64,000 bases of DNA from a bacterium (GTDB lineage: Bacteria; Verrucomicrobiota; Kiritimatiellia; CAIKKV01; CAITUY01). This document shows positions 43,970-52,703 of this stretch, in pieces. Each line of letters starts with the position of its first letter. Position 1 is the first letter of the stretch. The stretch covers positions 1 to 64,000 of the forward strand of contig JBAXWB010000013.1 of assembly GCA_037128595.1 (NCBI GenBank), read 5' to 3'. The position numbers and the translations under genes were made by a program. The notes under the pieces were generated by a model. It made no database searches, was not told the DNA's origin, and saw only the letters and a program-made list of their open reading frames with translations.

Positions 43970-45282
43970 GATTTCACCCCCACTACCTTCTTAAGCAGGG
44001 CCCCTTTCCGGGCCGCAGGGACCCGCAGGGCGAACGGCTGATCGGTCAATCCCGATGACAGGGCCAGACCCAGAATCAGAAAGCCTGCGCCCACGAGAAA
44101 TGACACCGGACCCGCTTGTTGGGCATAGTGATCCTTCAGCCAGGCCACGATCTGCGGACCCACCATCCCCGCCGCCGACCAGGCGGTGAGAATGGTGCCA
44201 TACACCAGCGGCATGCGCATTCCCCCGAACACGTCCAGCACAAATGCCGGCATGGCCCCGAAGCCGCCGCCATAACAGAGCAGGACATAACACACCAGTG
44301 CGGCAAACAGCCAGGGGGTATCGGCCCTGGACAACACCAGGAAGGCCACGCCCTGGGTGGCCAGCATCAGGCGGAACACCTCAATGCGCCCGATGCGGTC
44401 CGAGAGCCAGCCCCACAATAAACGGCCTATCCCGTTAAAGAGGGAACTGACTGCGATCAGGGTGGCGCCCGCCGATACCAGGGCGGCCTGGGTCAGGGAC
44501 GGGTCCTTTTTACTAAGCAGGTCCTGTAACAGGGGGGACTGAAATCCGATGATGGAGATGCCGGCCACAATGTTGCAGAAAAAGACCCCCCACATGGTCA
44601 GGAATCGCCGGGAAAGCAAATAGGCGCTGAGAGGGACAGAGTCCTGACCTACTGGGCTGATGGCACTGATGGGGGCCGTATATCCGGCCGGGTGATACCC
44701 GGCCGGAGGATTCTCGAGAACGGCACCGCAGGCGGTGGCCGTGATCAGAAAGAAAATGCCAAGCAAGGCAAATACATACACGGGATTTTCACCCGTGGCC
44801 GCCATCAGGGTTGGGGCCAGTCCTTTGCTCATCACCATGGCACCCAGTCCGAAGCCCATGATCACCATGCCGGTGACCAACCCTTTTTTGTCGGGGAACC
44901 ACTTGGCCACTGTCGCCACGGGGGTGACATAGCCGAGGCCCAGTCCGGTGCCGCCTATCACCCCGTAGCCCAGATAGAGAAGGGCGAGTGACTCAAGGTG
45001 TAACGCCAGGGCCGCCGTCAGGGTGCCGATCCCGAACAGCAGTCCGCCCAGGATGGCCAATCGACGGGGGCCCCACTTGGCCAGATTCATTCCGCCCCAG
45101 GCGGCCGCCAGGCCCAGGAAACAAATCGCGAGGCTGAAGACCCAGGCCACCTGGGTATGGCTCCAATGATACCGGGCCATCAAGGGGATCTGGAAATAAC
45201 TCCAGGCATACACCGACCCCAGGCAAATCTGGAGACAGGTCCCGGAAGTGGCGATCCGCCAGCGTTTGGTGTCGAGTGACAT
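43963..45282 (-). CDS. MFS transporter of the oxalate/formate antiporter (OFA) type
   Basis: Start at ATG 45282 (MSLDTKRWRIATSGTCL), 7 bases behind AGGAGG; the upstream part of the frame is rejected. About 440 residues and 12 transmembrane helices with the OFA start CLGSVYAWSYFQIPL and the loop WFPDKKGLVTGMVIMGFGLG. OFA carriers move formate, oxalate or other small carboxylates. The gene lies between a UroD methyltransferase and MetF-MetV, so a one-carbon acid or a methylated substrate is a likely cargo (inference). Confidence 0.87.
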   Translation of the reverse strand: MSLDTKRWRIATSGTCLQICLGSVYAWSYFQIPLMARYHWSHTQVAWVFSLAICFLGLAAAWGGMNLAKWGPRRLAILGGLLFGIGTLTAALALHLESLALLYLGYGVIGGTGLGLGYVTPVATVAKWFPDKKGLVTGMVIMGFGLGAMVMSKGLAPTLMAATGENPVYVFALLGIFFLITATACGAVLENPPAGYHPAGYTAPISAISPVGQDSVPLSAYLLSRRFLTMWGVFFCNIVAGISIIGFQSPLLQDLLSKKDPSLTQAALVSAGATLIAVSSLFNGIGRLLWGWLSDRIGRIEVFRLMLATQGVAFLVLSRADTPWLFAALVCYVLLCYGGGFGAMPAFVLDVFGGMRMPLVYGTILTAWSAAGMVGPQIVAWLKDHYAQQAGPVSFLVGAGFLILGLALSSGLTDQPFALRVPAARKGALLKKVVGVKSC

Positions 45283-45296
45283 CCTCCTCCTTTGTC

Positions 45297-46355
45297 TTAT
45301 ACCGTGCAGGACATGAACGCATGCACCTTGCGGGCAATGACGTCTTTGCATTCATGAACACAAAGCACATCGCATTCCGTGCCCAGCATGAAGGGGTGGT
45401 TTTTAGCCCTCATGCGGGCCGCCAGGTCGCGGGACATTTCCTTTACCTGTTCCACGGTGATCAGGGTGTCGGACATAAACCGCTTGGAGGGCAGGTTCCC
45501 ATAGAGAACCGTGTCCTTCGATACCAAGTCCGCCGCCTCCCATAACATGACCGGGCTGCCAAAGCTGAACACCTCCGGATGCAGGGTATTGAGTTGGCTG
45601 ATCATGGCCGGGGTGAGTGAGCCGCAATCATGGAAAATCAGGGACGCCCCGCGGTCGGCAATCAACTTGCGGATGACCCGGTTCGGGGTCAGTACAAACC
45701 GGTCATAGATATCGGCCCCCTCAGCCATCTGGTTGGGCGAGAGATAAACGGTGTTGGCGGCCGGTTCAGCCACAATGATCGTTTTAGCCCCGGCATCCAG
45801 TTGTGATTCAATGGCGCGCAACACGACCGCCAGGGACAACTCGAGACAGACTTCGACGGCCTTGACTTCAGGATCCATCTCGCCGGTGATGCCTGACCCA
45901 TACAGGAAAATCGGGGTGATGGGATCCGCCAGCAACTTGGTCATCAGGGAGAAGGGCCCGATCGAAATCCCCATGGGCAGGAGGGTCGAATGGGCGGCCA
46001 CATAGCGGATGGCGTCATTGCGGGCTTCCATCCGGCGACCGAGCGGGCCTTTGATCTTGGATTTGAATTCCGCCACCAGGGCGTCGGTGGGAGTGTCATG
46101 GAAATGATAGGCCGGGCGATCGGCGGCGGGAATGCCAATCAAGGAAAGGAGATGGTCCTTTTCCAACATCAGATCCATGTGGGGCATGACGATCGGGCTT
46201 TTGTAGAATTCAGCGGCCTCCAGCAGGACTTGCCCCATCCGTTCCCCGTTATCGAGAATGGCCTCCACATCAGGATACTGATGCAAGATCATATCGATGC
46301 CGATGGGGACCCGCACATCATTTTTAGCCAAATTTATAAAATTCTCGCGATTCAT
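45297..46355 (-). CDS. UroD-superfamily methyltransferase-like protein (HxC zinc motif), second copy
   Basis: 352 residues with the UroD fold and a zinc site like MtaA/CmuA: FHDCGS (His242, Cys244) and GTECDV (Cys328). The N-terminal MNRENFINLAKNDVRVPIGI is typical of the corrinoid methyltransferase branch. It is the first gene of an operon with an OFA-type transporter and MetF-MetV, so it probably handles methyl groups linked to folate. No corrinoid-binding protein or B12 gene lies in the window. It starts divergently from trpS. Confidence 0.8.
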   Translation of the reverse strand: MNRENFINLAKNDVRVPIGIDMILHQYPDVEAILDNGERMGQVLLEAAEFYKSPIVMPHMDLMLEKDHLLSLIGIPAADRPAYHFHDTPTDALVAEFKSKIKGPLGRRMEARNDAIRYVAAHSTLLPMGISIGPFSLMTKLLADPITPIFLYGSGITGEMDPEVKAVEVCLELSLAVVLRAIESQLDAGAKTIIVAEPAANTVYLSPNQMAEGADIYDRFVLTPNRVIRKLIADRGASLIFHDCGSLTPAMISQLNTLHPEVFSFGSPVMLWEAADLVSKDTVLYGNLPSKRFMSDTLITVEQVKEMSRDLAARMRAKNHPFMLGTECDVLCVHECKDVIARKVHAFMSCTV

Positions 46356-46517
46356 CGTGTCTCCTTATGTAATGGAACTCTGTAAATAGGATGGCGCAGG
46401 CGGGAGTCGCTTTATTGTATAAATGAGCGTGTTTGTTGGATAATCGAGCGATGCTGGTTGTGGTCACCCCTAATCCATCCAGGGAATCTGCCGACACGGA
46501 AATCCGCCTTCGGAAAA

Positions 46518-46541
46518 CGCTTTATGAAAGCGGGCGCTTTC
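46518..46541 (+). promoter_or_regulatory. mutually exclusive hairpin arms ahead of trpS
   Basis: Three arms occur in a row: CGCTTT (46518-46523), GAAAGCG (46526-46532) and CGCTTTC (46535-46541). The middle arm can pair with either outer arm but not both. The stretch lies 43-66 bases before the trpS ATG. It could be a switch or just a palindrome cluster. It does not resemble a T-box (no specifier or AGGGTGGAACCGCG core seen). Confidence 0.3.
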
Positions 46542-46583
46542 GCTATGGTCTGACGGTTTGATCGATAAAGGAAGCCCCTGTTT

Positions 46584-47564
46584 ATGGAAACAAAGAAAAA
46601 ATTAAGGATTCTCTCGGGGATTCAGCCTTCGGGCAAGTTGCATCTGGGCAATTACTTCGGGATGATGAAGCCGGCATTGGCCCTGCAGCAGCAGGGGGAT
46701 GCCTTTCTATTTATTGCCGATTATCACGCCTTGACGTCGGTATCCGATCCCCAGGTATTGCGGCAGAATATCCGGGATGTGGCGCTTGATTTCCTGGCCT
46801 GCGGGCTGGATACCAGCCGGACCGTATTCTTCCGGCAGAGCGATGTGCCGGAGGTCGTTGAGCTGGCCTGGTTGTTGTCGATCGTGACCCCGATGGGCCT
46901 GTTGGAGCGCTGTCATTCGTATAAGGATAAGACGTCGAAGGGGATCGCGGCCTCGCATGCGCTCTTCTCCTATCCGGTATTGATGGCGGCCGATATCCTG
47001 GAGGTGCAGGCCACCACGGTCCCCGTGGGGCGTGATCAGAAGCAGCACGTGGAAGTGGCGCGTGATATTGCCGTGAAGTTCAATCTTCAGTTTGGCGACA
47101 CGTTCACCATCCCTGAGCCGGTCATCCGGGATGACGTGGCGGTGGTGCCCGGTCTGGATGGCCAGAAGATGTCGAAGTCCTATAACAACACGATCGAGCT
47201 GTTCGGGAGCGAGAAGGACACCAAGGCACGCATCATGCGGATTGTGACGGATAGCACGCCCCTGGATCAGCCCAAGGATCCCGCAACCTGCCATATCTTT
47301 GCGTTGTACAAGTTGTTTGCCTCGGATGCGGAGCGGGCGGAGATGGATGCGCGGTATCGGGTCAGCGGGTTTGGCTATGGCACCGCGAAAAAAGCATTGT
47401 TCGAAAAGGTGTGGTCGTATTTCGAGCCCTTCCGCAAACGACGGGAAGAGCTCCAGAAGGATCCCGCCTATGTGGAGGCGGTGCTGAAAGAGGGCGCGGA
47501 GCGCGCCCGGGTTGAAGCGGGCAAGACCTTATCGGCCGCCCGCCGGGCCGTCGGGTTGGCGTAA
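46584..47564 (+). CDS. trpS: tryptophanyl-tRNA synthetase
   Basis: 326 residues, a class I synthetase. The HIGH-type motif is PSGKLHLGNYFG (residues 16-27) and the KMSKS motif is QKMSKSYNN (about 194-202). It loads Trp on tRNA(Trp) in the cytoplasm. Size is usual (about 330). AAAGGAAG stands 13 bases ahead of the start. It is the first gene of trpS-scpA-scpB-pheA-hisC-tyrA. Confidence 0.97.
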   Translation: METKKKLRILSGIQPSGKLHLGNYFGMMKPALALQQQGDAFLFIADYHALTSVSDPQVLRQNIRDVALDFLACGLDTSRTVFFRQSDVPEVVELAWLLSIVTPMGLLERCHSYKDKTSKGIAASHALFSYPVLMAADILEVQATTVPVGRDQKQHVEVARDIAVKFNLQFGDTFTIPEPVIRDDVAVVPGLDGQKMSKSYNNTIELFGSEKDTKARIMRIVTDSTPLDQPKDPATCHIFALYKLFASDAERAEMDARYRVSGFGYGTAKKALFEKVWSYFEPFRKRREELQKDPAYVEAVLKEGAERARVEAGKTLSAARRAVGLA

Positions 47565-47581
47565 GGTCACAAAGGATTTAT

Positions 47582-48325
47582 ATGACGCAAATGGTTGTCC
47601 AAGATGATTATAAGGTGTCGCTCGAGGTATTCGAGGGGCCGCTTGACCTTCTCTTGTATTTGATCAAGAAGGACGAAGTCGATATCTACAATATCCCGAT
47701 TGAGCGGGTGACCAAGCAGTACATGGAGTATCTCTCGCTCATGAAGCTGCTGGATCTCAATATTGCCGGTGAATTTATTGTCATGGCGGCCACGCTCATG
47801 ATGATCAAGAGCCGCATGTTGCTTCCCGTGGATGTGCGCCCGGATATTGAGGAGGAAGAGGAGGATCCCCGGTGGGAACTGGTCAAGCAGCTGGTCGAGT
47901 ACAAGAAGTTCAAGGAGGCGGCCTCCCATCTCCAGCATCGGGAATACCTTCAGGAAAACGTCTTTGCGCTCGGAAGCGATGCCGCGGCCGGGGTGGACGA
48001 TGGGCCGGGGATCGGGTTGGGCGATGTCAGCCTGTTTGATCTGATCACGGCCTTCAATGATGCCCTGAAAAAGGTCAAAGTCGAGGAGTTCGGCGAGATT
48101 CATGACGAGCGGTTTACGGTGACGGATAAGATCGAATTTGTGCTGGTGACGTTGAAAACACAGGGGAAAGTGAGCTTTTCGACCCTGTTTGAAAAAGCCG
48201 CCAGCCGGAATGAGATCGTGTGCACATTCCTGGCCGTGCTGGAACTGATCCGGTTGCGCCAGTTGATGGCGCAGCAGGATGGTGACTTCGGGGAAATCGT
48301 GATTGTGACGAAAGCAGAAGTTTAA
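47582..48325 (+). CDS. scpA: segregation and condensation protein A
   Basis: 247 residues. The kleisin of the bacterial SMC complex, bridging the SMC heads and binding ScpB. Family signs: VSLEVFEGPLDLLLYLIKKDEVDIYNIPI at the N-terminus, ATLMMIKSRMLLPV in the middle, and a winged-helix C-terminus (FLAVLELIRLRQLMAQQD). The partner scpB follows after 12 bases. Confidence 0.95.
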   Translation: MTQMVVQDDYKVSLEVFEGPLDLLLYLIKKDEVDIYNIPIERVTKQYMEYLSLMKLLDLNIAGEFIVMAATLMMIKSRMLLPVDVRPDIEEEEEDPRWELVKQLVEYKKFKEAASHLQHREYLQENVFALGSDAAAGVDDGPGIGLGDVSLFDLITAFNDALKKVKVEEFGEIHDERFTVTDKIEFVLVTLKTQGKVSFSTLFEKAASRNEIVCTFLAVLELIRLRQLMAQQDGDFGEIVIVTKAEV

Positions 48326-48337
48326 GGGGTTCAAGGT

Positions 48338-49138
48338 ATGGAGGCAATACAAGTGGAACTAAAACAAGTCCTCGGGGCAATCATTTTCGCGGCACGCCAA
48401 CCCATGTCGGTCGGGGCGATCCGGAAAGTGTTGCAGGAAACGGCTGAAATCAATCGCGAAGAAGCGGGCGTCTATGGCTCGGTTAAGGATGCCGAACTCA
48501 AAGCCTGCCTGCGGCAGTTGCAGACGGAATGTGAGACCAGCAAGACGGGCGTGCATCTGGTGGAGAATGCCGATGGCTTCCGCTTTCAGAGTGATCCCAC
48601 CGGCGGTCCCTGGGTGCGCCATATGCTGAATGTCGGCAAGCCGACCCGGTTATCCCGCCCGGCCCTGGAAACCCTGGCCATCATCGCCTATCGCCAGCCC
48701 ATCTCCCGCGCCGAGTTGGAAGCGGTTCGTGGCGTGGCGGTGGATCATGTGATCCGCATGCTCATGGAGATGCAGCTGATCAAGATTGTCGGACGAAGCG
48801 AGCTGCCCGGGCGTCCCATGCTGTATGGTACCACGGCGTTGTTTCTTGAGCATTTTGGCCTCAAGGAGGTCAAGGATCTGCCCGGAATTGCGGAATTGAG
48901 CCGGATGGATGCGTTGCGCCAAAAACAGGATGATAGCACCAAGGAGGCGGCCGCCACGGTGGCTCCCGCGGTTGAGGTCCCTGCAGAAGAAGCCGCCTCT
49001 CCGGCGGCGGCCTTAGAGCCGGACGAAGATCCGTCCGATCCGTCGGATGACGAAGACGGTGAAGATGAGGATGACGAAGAAGACGAGGACGAAGACGACG
49101 AAGACGAAGATGAGGATGACTCAGAAGAGGAGAAATGA
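48338..49138 (+). CDS. scpB: segregation and condensation protein B with long acidic tail
   Basis: 266 residues. Residues about 5-190 hold the two winged-helix domains (QVLGAIIFAARQPMS, TLAIIAYRQPISRAELEAVRG, LYGTTALFLEHFGLKEVKDLP). The last 35 or so residues are almost entirely Asp and Glu (EDPSDPSDDEDGEDEDDEED and on), much longer than most ScpB tails. It pairs with ScpA in the SMC complex. The stop overlaps pheA by four bases. Confidence 0.93.
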   Translation: MEAIQVELKQVLGAIIFAARQPMSVGAIRKVLQETAEINREEAGVYGSVKDAELKACLRQLQTECETSKTGVHLVENADGFRFQSDPTGGPWVRHMLNVGKPTRLSRPALETLAIIAYRQPISRAELEAVRGVAVDHVIRMLMEMQLIKIVGRSELPGRPMLYGTTALFLEHFGLKEVKDLPGIAELSRMDALRQKQDDSTKEAAATVAPAVEVPAEEAASPAAALEPDEDPSDPSDDEDGEDEDDEEDEDEDDEDEDEDDSEEEK

Positions 49139-50196
49139 TGAGCTTGGAAACGGTCCGGAAAAAAATAGACAACGTTGACGAGAAGCTGGTCAAACTCCTG
49201 AATGAGCGGACCCGGTATGCGCTGGAAATCGGAAAGCTGAAGAAGAAGGACGGAAAGAGCATCTATGTCCCGGCCCGTGAGAAACAAGTCTTGGCCCGCG
49301 TGTCGAAGTTGAACGGCGGCCCGCTTGCGGAGAAGTCGATCCGGGCCATCTATCGGGAAATCATGTCGGCCGCCCTGGCACTGGAGAAGAATCTCAAGGT
49401 GGCCTATATGGGCCCCCCCTCCACGTTTTCGCATCAGGCCGCCCGGAGTCGCTTCGGCGGGAGTGTGGACTATTTGTCCTGCGAGACCATCAGTGATGTG
49501 TTCGATGCGGTAGAAAAGCAGATGGCTGACTACGGGGTGGTGCCAGTCGAGAACTCAACAGAGGGCGCGGTGACCTATACCCTTGACCGGATGACGGAAA
49601 CCTCACTTAAGATTTGTGCGGAGTTGTATCTGCCGGTTTCTCAGAACCTGCTGGCCAAAGGGCCCCGTGAGAAAATAAAAAAACTCTACAGCCACCCCCA
49701 GGTCCTGGGGCAGTGCCGGCAATGGTTGCAACGCGAAATGGCGGGCGTAGACCTGATCCCTGTGGCCAGCACGGCGCGTGGGGCCGAACTGGCGTCCAAG
49801 GAGGAGTGCGCCGGGGCACTGTCCAGTTCGTTGGCTGCGGAAATCTACGGGCTGAACATTCTAGAGTCCGATGTCCAGGACCTGAGCGGCAATACCACCC
49901 GCTTCCTGGTGATTGGCCACAGCCAGAATCAGCCGACCGGGGATGACAAAACGTCATTGCTATTCGCGGTGCAGCACAAGGCGGGCGCCCTGTACGGGGC
50001 CTTGGAGTCCTTTAAGAAGTTCGGCCTGAATCTCACCAAGATTGAGTCGCGCCCCAGCCGCAGTAAGCGGTGGGAATATTTCTTCTTTGTGGACATCGAG
50101 GGCCATGCCGAGGATAAAAAGGTGAAGCAGGGGTTGCAGGATCTGAGTAAGCATTGTGCCTTGTTGACGGTGCTCGGATCATATCCCAAGGCGTGA
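49135..50196 (+). CDS. pheA: bifunctional chorismate mutase/prephenate dehydratase (P-protein)
   Basis: 353 residues. AroQ chorismate mutase at about 5-80 (LETVRKKIDNVDEKLVKLLNER), prephenate dehydratase at about 90-265 (VAYMGPPSTFSHQAA, VPVENSTEGAV, and the catalytic TRF in LSGNTTRFLVIG), and an ACT domain at about 275-350 (SLLFAVQHKAGALYGALESF, KIESRPSR), which in this family gives feedback inhibition by Phe. It makes phenylpyruvate from chorismate. Neighbours hisC and tyrA complete Phe/Tyr synthesis. Confidence 0.96.
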   Translation: MMSLETVRKKIDNVDEKLVKLLNERTRYALEIGKLKKKDGKSIYVPAREKQVLARVSKLNGGPLAEKSIRAIYREIMSAALALEKNLKVAYMGPPSTFSHQAARSRFGGSVDYLSCETISDVFDAVEKQMADYGVVPVENSTEGAVTYTLDRMTETSLKICAELYLPVSQNLLAKGPREKIKKLYSHPQVLGQCRQWLQREMAGVDLIPVASTARGAELASKEECAGALSSSLAAEIYGLNILESDVQDLSGNTTRFLVIGHSQNQPTGDDKTSLLFAVQHKAGALYGALESFKKFGLNLTKIESRPSRSKRWEYFFFVDIEGHAEDKKVKQGLQDLSKHCALLTVLGSYPKA

Positions 50197-50206
50197 GAGG
50201 AAACAT

Positions 50207-51316
50207 ATGATGACATTTAATGAATTAGCGAGGCCCTGGGTATCCGGACTTGGAGTGTATGAACCAGGCCGGCCGATTGAGGAAGTGGCGCGTGAAATGG
50301 GGTTTCAGGACGCGAGTGAAATCATCAAGCTTGCCTCCAATGAAAATGCGCTGGGCGTCTCGCCTAAAGCGGTGGCCGCCATGAAGAAGGCGGCCCGTCA
50401 GATGCATCTGTACCCCGACGGGGGTGCCTTTTATCTGCGTCAGGCCCTGGGGAAGAAACTGGGGGTCTCCCCGGATCAGATTATTGCAGGATCAGGCAGT
50501 AATGAATTGATCGAGTTTATCGGGCATGTCTTTCTGGATGCCTCGACGTCCATCGTGATGGCGGACCGGGCCTTTGTGGTTTACAAGCTGGTGGCGGATA
50601 TGTTCCTGGCCCGGACCATCAAGGTGCCCATGAAGGCGTTCACCCACGACCTGGACGCCATGTTGGCGGCCATTACGCCGGATACCCGCGTGGTGTTTGT
50701 GGCGAATCCGAACAATCCGACGGGCACCATGGTGGATCAGGCCGCCCTTGACCGGTTTATGGAGCAGGTCCCTGACCATGTGCTGGTGGCGTTTGATGAG
50801 GCCTATATTGAGTTGCTGCCTCCTGAGCGTCAGCCCGACTGTCTCAAGTATGTGCGCGCCGGTCGCAAGGTGATCATTCTTCGGACCTTCTCGAAAACCT
50901 ATGGACTGGCCGGCTTGCGTATTGGATATGGAGTGGCTTCGGAGGAGTGCATCAAGCTGTTGCAGCGGGTGCGCCAGCCGTTCAATACCACGGCCATGGC
51001 GCAGGTGGCGGCCATCGCGGCGCTGGACGATGATGAGTTTGTTGCGCGGACCCGCGCCATGACCCGGGACGGGGTGGCGTATTTTGAGGCGATCTTCCGG
51101 AAAATGAAATTGGAGTTTGTGCCCACCTCGGCCAACTTCATCATGGTGAAGGTCGGCCCGGGCCGGAAAATCTTTGATGCCCTGCAACGGCAGGGAGTGA
51201 TTGTACGACCCATGGATCCCTATGGCCTGCCCGAATATATCCGGATCACCATCGGAACCCGTGCCGAAAACCGGCGCTGTATTTCCGCGCTTAAAAAAGT
51301 TCTTAAAGACGCATGA
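50207..51316 (+). CDS. hisC: histidinol-phosphate / aromatic aminotransferase
   Basis: 369 residues, a fold-type I PLP enzyme of the HisC branch. LASNENALGVSPKAVAAM near the start, NPNNPTGTMV at about 166-175, DEAYIE, and the PLP lysine in RTFSKTYGLAGLRIGYG (about 223-239). Placed between pheA and tyrA, it probably transaminates phenylpyruvate/prephenate as well as, or rather than, imidazole-acetol phosphate. AGAGGAAA stands ahead of the ATG. Confidence 0.93.
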   Translation: MMTFNELARPWVSGLGVYEPGRPIEEVAREMGFQDASEIIKLASNENALGVSPKAVAAMKKAARQMHLYPDGGAFYLRQALGKKLGVSPDQIIAGSGSNELIEFIGHVFLDASTSIVMADRAFVVYKLVADMFLARTIKVPMKAFTHDLDAMLAAITPDTRVVFVANPNNPTGTMVDQAALDRFMEQVPDHVLVAFDEAYIELLPPERQPDCLKYVRAGRKVIILRTFSKTYGLAGLRIGYGVASEECIKLLQRVRQPFNTTAMAQVAAIAALDDDEFVARTRAMTRDGVAYFEAIFRKMKLEFVPTSANFIMVKVGPGRKIFDALQRQGVIVRPMDPYGLPEYIRITIGTRAENRRCISALKKVLKDA

Positions 51317-51320
51317 CACT

Positions 51321-51343
51321 CCCTCTCCCTTCAGGGGAGAGGG
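51321..51343. repeat. dispersed CCCTCTCCC palindrome between hisC and tyrA
   Basis: CCCTCTCCC (51321-51329) and GGGAGAGGG (51335-51343) around TTCAG, followed by TTGGGGTGAGGG. The motif is a common short repeat in many bacterial genomes. Here it sits inside an operon and fills the leader of tyrA, 24 bases before its ATG. Confidence 0.75.
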
Positions 51344-51366
51344 TTGGGGTGAGGGTGCAGACGGAT

Positions 51367-52215
51367 ATGAAAAAGGTAGCCATTATCGGATTGGGGTTGA
51401 TGGGAGGCTCGCTGGGGCTGGCTTTGAAGCGACGGGGTCTGGCGAACGTCAGCGCTTCGGCACGCCGTGAGGATACCCGCCGCCTGGCCTTGTCCATGGG
51501 CGCGGCGGACGAGGTTTTCGAAACCCCGCAGGCGGCGTTGCGGGGGGCCGATGTGGCTGTATTCTGCACGCCGGTGTGCAGTATTCCTGCGCTGGCCAAA
51601 GAGTGTTTGACGGCCTTTGAGCCCGGTTGCGTGGTAACGGATGTCGGCAGCACCAAAGCCGGTCTGGCGGGGGAGATGTCCGGCCTTTTCCGTGGAACCG
51701 GCCTGGTGTTTGTGGGGAGTCACCCGATGGCCGGTTCTGAGAAAACGGGCATTGAGGTGGCCAATGCCGATCTCTATGAGGGTGCCGTGACCGCGTTGAC
51801 GCCGCTGGCGAATGTTGCGGAGGTGGCGATTGCCACTATCGAGCAACTCTGGAAAGGGGTGGGGTCCGGGGTGGTCCGGTTGGCCCCTGAGGCCCATGAT
51901 GAACTGGTCGCCCGCAGCAGCCATTTGCCGCATCTCATTGCCGCCCTGCTGGTGGCAACGGCGGGTCGTGACCAGCCTGCCGACTTACCGAAATTTTGTG
52001 GCCCGGGATTCCGCTCAACCACCCGGGTGGCCTCCGGTTCCCCGGACATGTGGCATGATATCGTGAAAACCAACCGAGGCGCCATTCTTGCTGAATTACA
52101 CGCCTATGAAACTCAGCTGGGCGACCTGATTGCGGCCATGGAAAAGCAGGACTACGCAGCGGTTAAATCCTTCCTCGAGCACGCCCAGACCCTGCGCCGG
52201 AAATTGGCAGGGTGA
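51367..52215 (+). CDS. tyrA: prephenate dehydrogenase
   Basis: 282 residues from ATG 51367 (MKKVAIIGLGLMGGSLGLAL). A start at 51313 would translate the repeat and is rejected. NAD-binding GLGLMGGSLGLALKRRG, then TDVGSTKAGL, GSHPMAGSEKTGIEVAN (a prephenate dehydrogenase signature) and RSSHLPHLIAALL in the helical domain. It oxidises prephenate to 4-hydroxyphenylpyruvate. The last gene of the operon abuts the stop of the convergent monooxygenase gene with no gap. Confidence 0.95.
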   Translation: MKKVAIIGLGLMGGSLGLALKRRGLANVSASARREDTRRLALSMGAADEVFETPQAALRGADVAVFCTPVCSIPALAKECLTAFEPGCVVTDVGSTKAGLAGEMSGLFRGTGLVFVGSHPMAGSEKTGIEVANADLYEGAVTALTPLANVAEVAIATIEQLWKGVGSGVVRLAPEAHDELVARSSHLPHLIAALLVATAGRDQPADLPKFCGPGFRSTTRVASGSPDMWHDIVKTNRGAILAELHAYETQLGDLIAAMEKQDYAAVKSFLEHAQTLRRKLAG

Positions 52216-52521
52216 TTACGCGTCTTGCAGGACCTTGAGTTCCACGCCCACTACCAGCGTTTTGACCTTTTCGCGATAGGTTGCCATGTGGGGGGCATCC
52301 AGGTGGGCGCGTAGTGCGTCCAGGCTGCTCCACTTTTCGATGATCGTCACCACGGTTGCATCCAACCGTTGCGGCGGCAGCCCGGTCTCGGCATCTACGG
52401 TCGGGCGGTATTCCAGACACCCCGCCTCGGCCCTTACGGCGGGAACGTTGTCTTTAAAAATCTCCAGGAATTTGGCTTTTCCTTCGGGGGTAACACGGAT
52501 CGAGGCAATCACATTAATCAT
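52216..52521 (-). CDS. antibiotic biosynthesis monooxygenase (ABM)-fold protein
   Basis: 101 residues, the length of a single ABM dimeric ferredoxin-like domain. INVIASIRVTPEGKAKFLEI, AEAGCLEYRPTVD, TIIEKWSSLDALRAHLDAPHM and the C-terminal LVVGVELKVL match the family, whose members include quinone or heme-degrading monooxygenases and detox proteins. AAGGAGAACCAG stands ahead of the ATG. Its stop abuts the tyrA stop. Function not fixed. Confidence 0.85.
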   Translation of the reverse strand: MINVIASIRVTPEGKAKFLEIFKDNVPAVRAEAGCLEYRPTVDAETGLPPQRLDATVVTIIEKWSSLDALRAHLDAPHMATYREKVKTLVVGVELKVLQDA

Positions 52522-52558
52522 TATCTGGTTCTCCTTGAATGGATGTCCTTTTGCACCA

Positions 52559-52577
52559 CTTGACGTAGGGTGTCAAG
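52559..52577. promoter_or_regulatory. small inverted repeat upstream of the ABM gene
   Basis: CTTGAC (52559-52564) and GTCAAG (52572-52577) with a 7-base spacer, in the 182-base divergent region between the ABM gene and the Gfo/Idh gene at 52704. The palindromic TGGCCA also occurs twice at about 52650-52665. These may be binding sites. Confidence 0.25.
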
Positions 52578-52703
52578 CACGGCTCGAATGGAAATGATTT
52601 TATTCTATGGGCTTGCTGATTATGAAAAAAATTAACATGATGACCCGTTAATGGCCAGTATGGCCAGTTTTCTGTCTATTTAATAGTTAAAGGAGGATGG
52701 TTT

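Noticed and set aside
45297-46355. heme-pathway uroporphyrinogen decarboxylase (hemE)
   Set aside because: Has the HxC...C zinc pattern of methyltransferases and a C1 operon, with no heme genes near.
46356-46583. T-box riboswitch for trpS
   Set aside because: No specifier loop or AGGGTGGAACCGCG-like antiterminator core found; only short alternating hairpins.
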